In this document: in pieces, positions 24,221-32,813 of the stretch | How positions within the stretch are numbered: position 1 is the first letter of the stretch | How the letters are laid out: each line of letters starts with the position of its first letter | NCBI GenBank assembly: GCA_047627915.1 | Contig: JBLHTZ010000009.1 | Coordinates: 7,888-71,887, forward strand | Direction of reading: 5' to 3' | Length of the DNA stretch: 64,000 bases | Source: NORP294 sp047627915 | Lineage (GTDB): Bacteria > Bacteroidota > Bacteroidia > Flavobacteriales_E > Vicingaceae | Notes under the pieces: model-generated | Databases searched by the model: none | What the model saw: the letters and a program-made list of their open reading frames with translations, nothing else | Told to the model about the DNA's origin: nothing | Program-made: the position numbers and the translations under genes

Positions 24221-26839
24221 ATGAAAGAAAAAGCCACTAATGTAGCAGCCGACCAAGCGACCACTTCTGTTGGAGACAGCCAGCAAAATGCACCCAAAAG
24301 ACCAACCTACACTTACGACGATGTAATTCAAAGTACCACGAAATATTTTAGTGGAGATGAATTAGCAGCCAGTGTATGGTTAAACAAATATGCATTGAAA
24401 GATTCAGCAGGGAATTTGTACGAAAGAACTCCTGATGACATGCATAAAAGGTTAGCTTCAGAAATTGCTAGAGTGGAATCGAAATATTCAAACTCATTGA
24501 CGGAAAGTGAAGTTTATGACTTACTGAAAGATTTTAAATACATTGTTCCTCAAGGTGGACCGATGACAGGAATTGGAAATCCTTTCCAAATTGCTTCATT
24601 GTCTAACTGTTTCGTAATTGGTAATAAGGGTGTGGCTGACTCTTATGGGGGTGTTATGAAAATTGACGAGGAACAAGTTCAATTGATGAAGAGAAGAGGT
24701 GGAGTTGGACATGATTTATCTCACATTAGACCAAAAGGAAGTCCTGTTATGAACAGTGCTTTAACTTCAACAGGCATCGTTCCATTTATGGAGCGTTATT
24801 CAAACTCAACAAGAGAAGTTGCTCAAGATGGACGAAGAGGTGCTTTGATGTTAAGCGTTTCTGTGAAGCATCCAGATGCGGAACACTTTGTTGATGCAAA
24901 AATGGATGGAACAAAAGTTACCGGAGCTAATGTTTCTGTAAAAATTACAGATGACTTTATGAAAGCTGTGAAGGAAAATAAAAATTTCCCTCAGCAATAT
25001 CCAATTGAAAGTGTAAATCCGACCTATACCTCTGAAACGAGCGCAACCAAACTGTGGAATAAAATCATTCACAATGCATGGAAATCAGCTGAGCCAGGAA
25101 TTTTATTCTGGGATACTGTAATTAACGAATCTATTGCGGACTGTTATGCAGACTTAGGATTTAAGACAGTATCAACTAATCCATGTGGTGAAATTCCATT
25201 GTGTCCATATGATTCTTGTCGTTTATTGGCTATCAATTTATTCAGTTATGTAGAAAATCCATTTACACCTGAGGCTACTTTCAACATGCAATTATTCAAG
25301 AAGCATGCAGCTTATGCTCAAAGAATAATGGATGATATCGTTGATCTAGAAATGGAGAAAATAGATGCCATTATCAAGAAAATCGAGGATGATCCAGAAG
25401 GTTTAGATGTTAAGAGAACAGAGTTAACACTTTGGAAAAAAATCAAGCAAAAGTGTATTGAAGGTAGAAGAACTGGAGTGGGTATTACTGCAGAAGGTGA
25501 TATGTTAGCTGCCTTGAATAAAAAATACGGAACAGACGAGGCATTAGACTTCTCAGTAAAAGTTCACAAGACACTTGCATTGGAAGCTTACCGTTCTTCT
25601 GTTGAATTAGCAAAGGATAGAGGTTCTTTCCCGATATACGATTCAATTCGAGAGGAGAAGAATCCAATGGTGAATAGAATTAAAGAAGCGGATCCTGCTT
25701 TGTACGAGGATATGGTGAAATATGGTAGAAGAAACATCGCCTTATTAACGATTGCTCCAACAGGAACAACTTCTATTATGACGCAAACTTCTTCAGGTAT
25801 TGAACCAGTATTTATGGTTTCTTACAAAAGAAGAAAGAAAATTAATCCAAACGATCGAAATTCTAGAATTGATTTTGTTGATGAGGTAGGTGATTCTTGG
25901 GAAGAGTATAATGTATTTCACCACCACTTTAAAACATGGTTAACTGCAAACGGTTATGATGCGAACGAAGTTTCAACTTATGGTCAAGAGGAGTTAGATA
26001 AAATAATTGCAAAAACACCTTACTACGGAGCTACAGCAAACGATGTGGATTGGGTAAATAAAGTGAAAATGCAAGGAGCTATTCAGAAATGGGTAGATCA
26101 CTCGATCTCTGTTACCGTGAACATACCAGAAGAAACCACAGAAGAAATGGTTTCTAAAATTTACATGACTGGATGGGAAAGTGGTTGTAAGGGGATTACA
26201 GTATATAGAGATGGGTCTCGTTCAGGAGTTTTAGTAAGCAACGACGATAAGGGTAAAAAAGACGAGGCTGCAGCAGGAGCGTTCATGGAGACTCAGGCGC
26301 CACCAAGACCAAAAGTATTGGAGGCAGATATCGTTAAATTCAACAACAATCACGAAAAGTGGGTTGCCATTGTAGGAACAATTGACGGAAGACCTTACGA
26401 GATTTTTACAGGTAGAGCAGAGGATTCGTTCTCAATTTTAAGTCACGTAGATAAAGGGTGGGTAATCAGAAATAAATCTCAAGACGGGCGTGCTCGTTAT
26501 GATTTCCAGTATGAAGACAATGACGGTTACAAAACGACCATTGAAGGACTTTCAAGAACCTTTAACCAAGAATATTGGAACTACGCAAAATTGATTTCAG
26601 GAGTATTGAGACACGGTATGCCAATCGCATTCGTAGTTGAAATGGTTGCGAATCTTCACTTAAGTGATGAAAGCTTGAATACTTGGAAAAACGGAGTTCA
26701 AAGAGCATTGAAGCGATATATTCCTGACGGTACTAAAGTTGACGGAAAGGCTTGTCCTGAATGTTCTTCTGAGGAAGGTTTGATGTTCAAAGAAGGTTGT
26801 TTGACTTGTGTTGACTGCGGTTACAGCAAGTGTGGATAA
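24221..26839 (+). CDS. nrdJ: adenosylcobalamin-dependent (class II) ribonucleotide reductase
   Basis: Class II RNR reduces ribonucleotides to deoxyribonucleotides using adenosylcobalamin, with or without oxygen. I start at the ATG at 24221 (872 residues); an in-frame TTG two codons earlier is possible. Visible motifs: SNCFVIGNKGVADSYGGV, RRGGVGHDLSHIRPKGS and STREVAQDGRRGALML in the N-terminal half; the active-site loop STNPCGEIPLCPYDSCR near residue 320; APTGTTSIMTQTSSGIEPVF near 515; and GWESGCKGITVYRDGSRSGVL. A C-terminal zinc-ribbon-like end (CPECSSEEG, CLTCVDCGYSKCG) probably carries the redox cysteines. There is no NrdB partner nearby, as expected for class II. The gene is monocistronic with a strong terminator. 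No cobalamin synthesis gene is in the window. Confidence 0.93.
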   Translation: MKEKATNVAADQATTSVGDSQQNAPKRPTYTYDDVIQSTTKYFSGDELAASVWLNKYALKDSAGNLYERTPDDMHKRLASEIARVESKYSNSLTESEVYDLLKDFKYIVPQGGPMTGIGNPFQIASLSNCFVIGNKGVADSYGGVMKIDEEQVQLMKRRGGVGHDLSHIRPKGSPVMNSALTSTGIVPFMERYSNSTREVAQDGRRGALMLSVSVKHPDAEHFVDAKMDGTKVTGANVSVKITDDFMKAVKENKNFPQQYPIESVNPTYTSETSATKLWNKIIHNAWKSAEPGILFWDTVINESIADCYADLGFKTVSTNPCGEIPLCPYDSCRLLAINLFSYVENPFTPEATFNMQLFKKHAAYAQRIMDDIVDLEMEKIDAIIKKIEDDPEGLDVKRTELTLWKKIKQKCIEGRRTGVGITAEGDMLAALNKKYGTDEALDFSVKVHKTLALEAYRSSVELAKDRGSFPIYDSIREEKNPMVNRIKEADPALYEDMVKYGRRNIALLTIAPTGTTSIMTQTSSGIEPVFMVSYKRRKKINPNDRNSRIDFVDEVGDSWEEYNVFHHHFKTWLTANGYDANEVSTYGQEELDKIIAKTPYYGATANDVDWVNKVKMQGAIQKWVDHSISVTVNIPEETTEEMVSKIYMTGWESGCKGITVYRDGSRSGVLVSNDDKGKKDEAAAGAFMETQAPPRPKVLEADIVKFNNNHEKWVAIVGTIDGRPYEIFTGRAEDSFSILSHVDKGWVIRNKSQDGRARYDFQYEDNDGYKTTIEGLSRTFNQEYWNYAKLISGVLRHGMPIAFVVEMVANLHLSDESLNTWKNGVQRALKRYIPDGTKVDGKACPECSSEEGLMFKEGCLTCVDCGYSKCG

Positions 26840-26860
26840 TTAAATTAAAGAATATTTGAT

Positions 26861-26894
26861 AAAAAAGCCTCAACAATATTGTTGAGGCTTTTTT
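26861..26894. terminator. bidirectional intrinsic terminator after nrdJ
   Basis: A perfect 34-base palindrome: six A, GCCTCAACAAT, then its mirror ATTGTTGAGGC, six T. It lies 21 bases after the nrdJ stop. Confidence 0.95.
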
Positions 26895-26927
26895 AGTTTA
26901 TCAAAGAAGTACTGTCTAACTTTGAAT

Positions 26928-27122
26928 ATGCGAATACGTCAATTTGTAACTTTTATAATTATTTTGGCAAGCCTTGTGGCTTGCAAAACCAACGGGACAG
27001 TGTCGCATAAAAAAAGCAAAACCAAGTTTAAAAGCAAAAAGAAATGTGATTGCCCTACTTTTGGATACCTACAACAAATTACACCTACAAAAAATTTTGA
27101 AAAGCATTATTTCTTTAGCTAA
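26928..27122 (+). CDS. small basic lipoprotein, unknown function
   Basis: A 64-residue product from the ATG at 26928. It has a lipoprotein signal (MRIRQFVTFIIILASLVAC, lipobox LVAC) followed by a very lysine-rich segment (HKKSKTKFKSKKKCDCP) and an aromatic tail. The segment CDCP could bind metal or form a disulfide. An exact -7 box TAACTTTG (26917-26924) ends only 3 bases before the ATG, so the mRNA would be leaderless. It precedes the iron-uptake genes feoA-feoB, but a separate promoter lies between them. No family recognised. Confidence 0.6.
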   Translation: MRIRQFVTFIIILASLVACKTNGTVSHKKSKTKFKSKKKCDCPTFGYLQQITPTKNFEKHYFFS

Positions 27123-27139
27123 ATGAGCTTTTTTAACGT

Positions 27140-27168
27140 TACCTTTGCTATTTAGATTTAATCTAAAT
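27140..27168 (+). promoter_or_regulatory. feoA promoter and palindromic operator
   Basis: TACCTTTG (27140-27147) is an exact -7 box. It is followed at once by the palindrome ATTTAGATTTAATCTAAAT (27150-27168; 9-bp arms around one T), which covers the expected transcript start and ends 7 bases before the feoA ATG. A metal-responsive repressor of the DtxR/MntR or Fur type is the likely ligand, given the genes it controls, but which one cannot be read from the sequence. Confidence 0.6.
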
Positions 27169-27175
27169 AATAACC

Positions 27176-27406
27176 ATGAAGAGCAGCTTAGCAGACTATA
27201 AAGTTGGGGATAAAGTCATCTTAAAAGATGTGTTAGACGCACAGTTGACTATTCAGCTGTATAGCATGGGTTGTGTATTAGGAGAAGAGTTGTTAATTGA
27301 GCGAAAAGCACCTTTTGGAGATCCTATTATCATCAGTGTAGAAGATAGTTTTATCAGCTTACGAAAAGATGACGCTCGAAAAATGCAAGTAGAACTAAGT
27401 GAATAG
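27176..27406 (+). CDS. feoA: ferrous iron transport protein A
   Basis: FeoA is a small cytosolic SH3-like protein that supports the FeoB ferrous-iron transporter. The 76-residue product matches the family in length and in the phrases YKVGDKVILKDV, LYSMGCVLGEELLIERKAPFGDPI and ISLRKDDARKM. It has the palindromic operator directly upstream. feoB begins 2 bases after its stop. Confidence 0.93.
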   Translation: MKSSLADYKVGDKVILKDVLDAQLTIQLYSMGCVLGEELLIERKAPFGDPIIISVEDSFISLRKDDARKMQVELSE

Positions 27407-27408
27407 AT

Positions 27409-29379
27409 TTGGAGAAGAAAGCATTTAAAGTAGAAGATAAACTTCGATTAGTCCTAGTTGGAAATCCAAATTCAGGGAAGTCCACACTTTTTAATTCCCT
27501 AACAGGTTTAAACCAACGAATAGGAAATTTTCCAGGCGTTACAGTAGAAAAAAAAATAGGTTCTGTTCGAATTAATGATAAGGTAGTTGCTGAGGTAATT
27601 GACCTTCCCGGGACCTATAGTCTAAGTCCTCGTTCAGAGGATGAAAGAGTTACGTTTGACTACCTGAACGACAGTAAGAGAACTGATTTACCAGAATTAA
27701 TAGTAGTGGTGGCTGACGCTTCCAATTTAAAACGAAACTTGCTGCTTGCAACACAGTTAATTGATTCGGAACAACCAACTATTTTAGTTTTAAATATGAT
27801 GGATGTTGTAGAACGCAACAAACAAAGTATTGACATTGATACGCTGCAAAAGCGGTTGGGAATACCAGTGGTTCCGATGAATGCCCGTTTGGGTAAGGGG
27901 ACGAAAGAGCTAAAATCGGTAATAGGAAACTATCAATATAAAAAGGCAAATAAATTCATTGAAGATCATGAGTCGAAAGATGCTTTAGAAAACACCATTA
28001 GTCGGTTTGAAAAGATAAAGGGCATTATTGCTGAGACCTTGACGAAGAGTGGAGAGTCCAGAACAGCCACAATTACCCGAAAGATTGATAGTGTATTCAC
28101 TCACCCAATATGGGGTTTTTCAATTTTCTTATTTATTTTATTCCTCATTTTTCAGGCCATCTTCTCTTGGTCTTCATATCCAATGGAATGGATTGAAGGA
28201 GGGTTCTTAGTGTTCGGAAATTGGCTATCTGAAACCTTGCCGCAAGGAGTATTAAACGACTTATTGGTTGATGGAGTATTGGCTGGGTTGGGTGGAATAA
28301 TCATTTTCATTCCGCAAATTGCTATGTTGTTTATGTTCATAGCAATTTTGGAAGATACGGGCTACTTGTCTCGCGTCAGCTTCTTAACAGATGCTTTGCT
28401 GAAACGATTTGGATTAAATGGCAGGTCTATCATTCCTTTGTTAGGAGGTGCTGCATGTGCTGTGCCTGCAATAATGAGTGCCCGAACTATTGCGAATAAA
28501 AAAGAAAGGTTAATAACCATCTTTGTTACTCCCCTAATAAGTTGTTCCGCCAGAATACCGGTTTATACGTTATTGATTGCTTTGGTTATACCAGCAGACA
28601 AACAATTTCTAAGCTTTAATTTACAAGGAATTGTGATGATGGGTTTGTACTTATTAGGATTCGCGGCCGCCATGGCTACTGCGTTTATAATGAAATATGT
28701 TGTAAAAACTGAAGAGAGAAGCCATTTTGTAATGGAATTGCCAATTTATCGAACTCCACGTTGGACTAATATTGGAATGACAATTTTGAATAAAACAAAG
28801 TTGTTTTTGTTTGAAGCAGGAAAAATTATCATTGCCGTATCCATTGTACTTTGGGTGCTTTCTTCTTATGGACCTGGTGATAAAATGGCAACTGTTGACG
28901 TAAAATATAAAACTGAACTGGCTGATTCAAATGCTGACTTAACTGCTGTTAATGAGAAGATAGCTACGGATAAATTAGAAGTTTCTTACGCAGGTCATAT
29001 TGGGAAATTTATCGAGCCTGCCATCCGACCACTAGGTTTTGATTGGAAAATAGGAATAGCAATTATCACTTCATTCGCTGCTCGTGAAGTTTTTGTTGGA
29101 ACTATGGCTACCTTATATACTGTAGGAGATGAAGAAAATACGGAAGGAATAAAAGCAAAAATGCAACGTGCTACTTTTTCAAACACAGGAGAGAAGGTCT
29201 ATACTAGAGCAACCGGATATTCATTATTGATTTTTTATGCGTTTGCCTTGCAGTGCATGGCCACAGTTGCTATCGTTGTAAAAGAAACTGGAGGGTGGAA
29301 ATGGCCCATTATTCAGTTGGTTTATATGGGCGCATTGGCGTACTTCTCAAGTTTGTTGATTTATCAAATTTTCTCTTAA
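27409..29379 (+). CDS. feoB: ferrous iron transporter B
   Basis: FeoB imports Fe(II) through the inner membrane. The 656-residue protein has a G-protein domain at about 12-175 (GNPNSGKSTLFN, NFPGVTVEKK, DLPGTYSL, NMMD), a linker, and a polytopic membrane part from about 225 with the Gate motifs GAACAVPAIMSAR and a later AAREVFVGTMATLY block. The start is a TTG at 27409, two bases after feoA; the next Met codons lie inside the G domain, so the TTG is well supported. A FeoC-like gene is absent, as usual in this phylum. It shares the operator upstream of feoA. Confidence 0.95.
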   Translation: MEKKAFKVEDKLRLVLVGNPNSGKSTLFNSLTGLNQRIGNFPGVTVEKKIGSVRINDKVVAEVIDLPGTYSLSPRSEDERVTFDYLNDSKRTDLPELIVVVADASNLKRNLLLATQLIDSEQPTILVLNMMDVVERNKQSIDIDTLQKRLGIPVVPMNARLGKGTKELKSVIGNYQYKKANKFIEDHESKDALENTISRFEKIKGIIAETLTKSGESRTATITRKIDSVFTHPIWGFSIFLFILFLIFQAIFSWSSYPMEWIEGGFLVFGNWLSETLPQGVLNDLLVDGVLAGLGGIIIFIPQIAMLFMFIAILEDTGYLSRVSFLTDALLKRFGLNGRSIIPLLGGAACAVPAIMSARTIANKKERLITIFVTPLISCSARIPVYTLLIALVIPADKQFLSFNLQGIVMMGLYLLGFAAAMATAFIMKYVVKTEERSHFVMELPIYRTPRWTNIGMTILNKTKLFLFEAGKIIIAVSIVLWVLSSYGPGDKMATVDVKYKTELADSNADLTAVNEKIATDKLEVSYAGHIGKFIEPAIRPLGFDWKIGIAIITSFAAREVFVGTMATLYTVGDEENTEGIKAKMQRATFSNTGEKVYTRATGYSLLIFYAFALQCMATVAIVVKETGGWKWPIIQLVYMGALAYFSSLLIYQIFS

Positions 29380-29382
29380 ACC

Positions 29383-29991
29383 TTGTCGAAGGTACTTTTA
29401 AAATACATTCCACAGGAAGCAATGCCATTGATTCAGCAGTGGTATGGCCAACTTCCTTTTCATTTAAGAATAACCAAAGCTAGAAAGACAAAATTTGGTG
29501 ATTTTCGCCCTGCTTTTCAAGGAAGGCCAAATCGAGTTTCGGTAAATGGAAACTTAAATCAATATCATTTTCTGATTACGTTAACGCATGAAATTGCTCA
29601 TGTGGCATGTTGGGAGGAATTTAAAGGAAGAGTAAATCCGCATGGCGCAGAATGGAAGACGATTTATTCTGACATGCTAAAACAACTAATGGCGAAAGCG
29701 GACTTTCCTAATGATATTGAAATAGCACTAAGGAAACATTTGAAACGACCAAAAGCATCTAGCTGTTCAGATCCCGAACTTTTCAAAATATTGAAACGAT
29801 ACGACCCTCATTCGCCGACGGTTTTTTTAGATTCATTAGCCGAAGGAGATGAATTCATATTTCAAGAACGGGTTTTTAAAAGAGGAAGTAAACGAAGAAC
29901 AAGGATAGAATGCACGGAATTAAAAAGTGGTAGAATCTATTTAATAAGTGGACATGCTGAAGTAGAAAAATTTGTGATTTCTAAGGATTAA
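29383..29991 (+). CDS. SprT-like zinc metallopeptidase domain protein
   Basis: A 202-residue protein with the zinc-binding motif HEIAHVACW (about residue 69) and a third ligand region HGAEWKTIYSDML, the SprT/SprT-like arrangement. Such proteins are linked to DNA-protein crosslink repair in eukaryotes; the bacterial role is unclear. The C terminus (about 145-200) is a small basic beta domain in place of a clear zinc ribbon. The start is a TTG at 29383, three bases after the feoB stop. It probably travels with manC, which begins 66 bases downstream with its own -7 box. Confidence 0.8.
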   Translation: MSKVLLKYIPQEAMPLIQQWYGQLPFHLRITKARKTKFGDFRPAFQGRPNRVSVNGNLNQYHFLITLTHEIAHVACWEEFKGRVNPHGAEWKTIYSDMLKQLMAKADFPNDIEIALRKHLKRPKASSCSDPELFKILKRYDPHSPTVFLDSLAEGDEFIFQERVFKRGSKRRTRIECTELKSGRIYLISGHAEVEKFVISKD

Positions 29992-30030
29992 TTCAGCTGC
30001 AGAGCGGAAAAGCAGAGTCCTTGAATTAAG

Positions 30031-30038
30031 TACATTTG
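30031..30038 (+). promoter_or_regulatory. -7 box of manC
   Basis: TACATTTG, exact TAnnTTTG, 19 bases before the manC ATG. The leader also holds a short out-of-frame open frame from an ATG at 30042 (10 codons) overlapping the manC start, which could lower initiation. Confidence 0.45.
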
Positions 30039-30057
30039 TAAATGAAGAAGAAAATAG

Positions 30058-31137
30058 ATGAAAAAAGAAAATAACTATTGCGTAATCATGGCAGGAGGTA
30101 TCGGGAGCCGATTTTGGCCTATGAGTAGAACTGTCTTTCCAAAGCAATTCATAGACATATTAGGAACAGGACAAACCTTGATTCAACAAACATTTGATAG
30201 GTTATTAAAGTTGGCACCAAAAGAGAACATTTTCATCGTTACGAACGATTTGTACAAAGACTTAGTGCTAGAGCAATTGGATGTTACAGAAGAACAAGTT
30301 TTGTGCGAGCCTAGCAGGAGAAATACTGCACCTTGTATTGCTTATGCAAATTATAAGATTGGTACTAAGAATCCAAACGCTAATATTATTGTAGCGCCTG
30401 CAGATCATTTGATTTTGAAAGAAGATAAGTTTGTGGAAGTAATGACTACTGCATTAAATTACACAGCAGCGAACAATGCTTTAGTTACTTTGGGAATTAA
30501 ACCCAGTAGACCTGATACTGGTTATGGTTACATTCAATTTGATGACAGTGGAGACTCGGAATTGAAAAAAGTTAAAACGTTTACAGAAAAACCGGATTTA
30601 ATATTGGCAAAACAGTTTTTAGATAGTGGTGACTTTAGTTGGAATTCCGGAATGTTTATTTGGAGTTTATCTTCTATAAATGAATCTTTTGAAAAGTTAT
30701 TGCCAGAAATGGATGCTCTTTTTAAAGAGCAAAAGGACGCTTTCGGAACAGATCAAGAGGCCCAGGCTATTGATTCCATTTATTCTGAATGTAAAAGTGT
30801 TAGTATCGATTATGGCATTATGGAAAAAGCAAAGAATGTATTTGTTTTATCCGCCGATATAGGTTGGTCTGATTTAGGAACTTGGGGATCAATTTATACT
30901 CATTTGGACCACGATGAAAATCACAATGCGATAGTGGGCAAGAATGTAATGTTGTACGATTCTGAGGATTGTATTGTTAGCGTTCCTAAAAACAAATTAG
31001 TGGTGTTGCAAGGTTTGAAAGACTATATTGTTGTTGAGTCGAATGATACATTACTAGTTTGTAAGAAAGAAGATGAGCAGAAAATCAAACAGTTTGTAAC
31101 AGATATTAAAATCGAGAAAGGCGACAAGTTCGTTTAG
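30058..31137 (+). CDS. manC: mannose-1-phosphate guanylyltransferase
   Basis: This enzyme makes GDP-mannose from mannose 1-phosphate and GTP for polysaccharide and glycoprotein synthesis. The 359-residue protein has the nucleotidyltransferase signature MAGGIGSRFWPMSRTVFPKQF, the family motifs CEPSRRNTAPCIAYA, VAPADHLI, GYGYIQF, FTEKPD, FSWNSGMFIW and SIDYGIMEKA, and IGWSDLGTWGS. It ends without the C-terminal isomerase domain of bifunctional ManC/AlgA. It converges on the SulP gene with a hairpin between. Confidence 0.94.
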   Translation: MKKENNYCVIMAGGIGSRFWPMSRTVFPKQFIDILGTGQTLIQQTFDRLLKLAPKENIFIVTNDLYKDLVLEQLDVTEEQVLCEPSRRNTAPCIAYANYKIGTKNPNANIIVAPADHLILKEDKFVEVMTTALNYTAANNALVTLGIKPSRPDTGYGYIQFDDSGDSELKKVKTFTEKPDLILAKQFLDSGDFSWNSGMFIWSLSSINESFEKLLPEMDALFKEQKDAFGTDQEAQAIDSIYSECKSVSIDYGIMEKAKNVFVLSADIGWSDLGTWGSIYTHLDHDENHNAIVGKNVMLYDSEDCIVSVPKNKLVVLQGLKDYIVVESNDTLLVCKKEDEQKIKQFVTDIKIEKGDKFV

Positions 31138-31166
31138 AGTGCTACTCACAAGAAGTAAATTAATTT

Positions 31167-31204
31167 AAGAAGATGGTTTTCGATAGATCGAAAGTCACCT
31201 TCTT
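31167..31204. terminator. bidirectional terminator-like hairpin between manC and the SulP gene
   Basis: AAGAAGatgGTTTTCGA, loop TAGA, TCGAAAGTcaCCTTCTT: about 15 paired positions with small internal mismatches. It lies between two convergent stops (31137 and 31208). T-tracts are short on both sides. Confidence 0.6.
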
Positions 31205-31207
31205 TCG

Positions 31208-32761
31208 TTAATAATCAGCAGTGTCATAATTCGTATCACTTCTTATGATCACCTTAATGTCTCGGTCAATTGCAGAGTTTTTTCTAAAATTATCAATGAT
31301 TTCATACACGTCATAGTCAACTCGCACTGATTTGCGAATATCAATTGTTACCTCTGTGCCGTTGGGTAAGTTGTTTAACTCTTGTAGAATGGCGCCCTTA
31401 TTCAAGAAGGTAACTTCTTCTGAAAGTGTCATTTCTACTTTATGGCACTCTTCATCGGTTTCTTTAATGTGCATAAAGTGTGAGTTGCTGTAATTGTTTT
31501 TTACAATAAAGAAAATAGCCACACCAACTCCCAAGGCTATACCGGTCAATAGATCGGTAAAAACAATTCCAACCAACGTTATAACAAACGGTAAAAACTG
31601 TTTTGGACCAAGTTTATACATTGCCTTAAAAAGGCTAGGTTTTGCCAATTTATAACCGACCACGAGCAATATACTAGCGAGCACGGCTAAAGGAATTTGA
31701 TTTAATATTTTGGGAACTACAATTACACTGACGAGTAATAGTATTCCGTGTAAAATTCCAGAAAGTTTGGTCTTTCCTCCGGATTGAATATTCGCAGAAC
31801 TACGCACAATCACTTGGGTAATTGGAAGACCGCCAATCATACCTGAAATAACGTTTCCAGTTCCTTGGGCAATTAGTTCACGATTGGTCGGAGTAACTCT
31901 CTTTTTAGGGTCTAATTTGTCAGTCGCTTCAACGCTTAACAATGTTTCTAAACTTGCCACAACTGCCATGGTTAATGCAATAACATAAAGATTGTAGTTT
32001 CCGATTTGAGAAAAGTCTGGGGTGCTAAATTGACCTATAAAACTCGAAAAATTATCTGCTACAGGCACACTTACAAGGTGCTCGCTCGAAATACTCCAGT
32101 TGGGTAAAAAGGCATTGGTGAGTAGTTCGAAAGAGATTCCAAAGGCAACGGCTACTAAGGGACCCGGAATGAGTGAAAACATTTTCGATTTTTTAGAAAG
32201 CACCTTATCCCAAAGCAATAATATGACCAATGAAACAATGGCAACCGTCAAAGCTGGAGTAGAAATGTTATCGAATATATTCAGTAGTTCAGAAAACGTA
32301 TTTTCTCCATCAGCCTGAATAAAGTCCATATCTCCTTCATAGTCGGCATCGTAACCAAAGGCGTGGGGGATTTGTTTCAGGATAATGATGATACCAATTC
32401 CTGATAGCATTCCTTTAATAACGGAGGATGGAAAGTAATACCCGATGAAACCTGCTTTTAATAGACCTAGAATTAGTTGGAAAACACCAGTAAAAACGAC
32501 AGCTAGTAAGAATGATTCATAGGAACCTAACTCTTGTATGGAAGTTAATACAATAACAGCTAGTCCGGCTGCAGGTCCGCTAACGCCAAGCGATGAACCA
32601 CTTAAAGAGCCTACGATGATTCCGCCTACAATTCCTGCAATAACGCCTGAAAATAGAGGAGCCCCAGATGCTAATGCAATTCCTAGGCATAAAGGAAGGG
32701 CAACAAAGAATACGATTACACTTGCGGGTAAATCGCTTTTCAGTTCTTTGAAAAGGCTCAT
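31208..32761 (-). CDS. SulP family inorganic anion transporter with STAS domain
   Basis: SulP/SLC26 proteins carry sulfate, bicarbonate or related anions. The 517-residue protein has the N-terminal phrase DLPASVIVFFVALPLCLGIALASGAP, glycine-rich helices (GSLSGSSLGVSGPAAGLAVIV, GGLPITQVIVRSSANIQSGGKTK) and about 10-12 membrane segments to about residue 415. A cytoplasmic STAS-type domain follows from about 435. It could supply sulfate to cysC-cysD-cysN at 46.4 kb, or bicarbonate; substrate is not determined. Single gene, minus strand. Confidence 0.88.
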   Translation of the reverse strand: MSLFKELKSDLPASVIVFFVALPLCLGIALASGAPLFSGVIAGIVGGIIVGSLSGSSLGVSGPAAGLAVIVLTSIQELGSYESFLLAVVFTGVFQLILGLLKAGFIGYYFPSSVIKGMLSGIGIIIILKQIPHAFGYDADYEGDMDFIQADGENTFSELLNIFDNISTPALTVAIVSLVILLLWDKVLSKKSKMFSLIPGPLVAVAFGISFELLTNAFLPNWSISSEHLVSVPVADNFSSFIGQFSTPDFSQIGNYNLYVIALTMAVVASLETLLSVEATDKLDPKKRVTPTNRELIAQGTGNVISGMIGGLPITQVIVRSSANIQSGGKTKLSGILHGILLLVSVIVVPKILNQIPLAVLASILLVVGYKLAKPSLFKAMYKLGPKQFLPFVITLVGIVFTDLLTGIALGVGVAIFFIVKNNYSNSHFMHIKETDEECHKVEMTLSEEVTFLNKGAILQELNNLPNGTEVTIDIRKSVRVDYDVYEIIDNFRKNSAIDRDIKVIIRSDTNYDTADY

Positions 32762-32813
32762 TAGGTTTGGGTTTAGTGGCTTTTATCTACTCTATGAAAG
32801 TACTTAAATTCAA

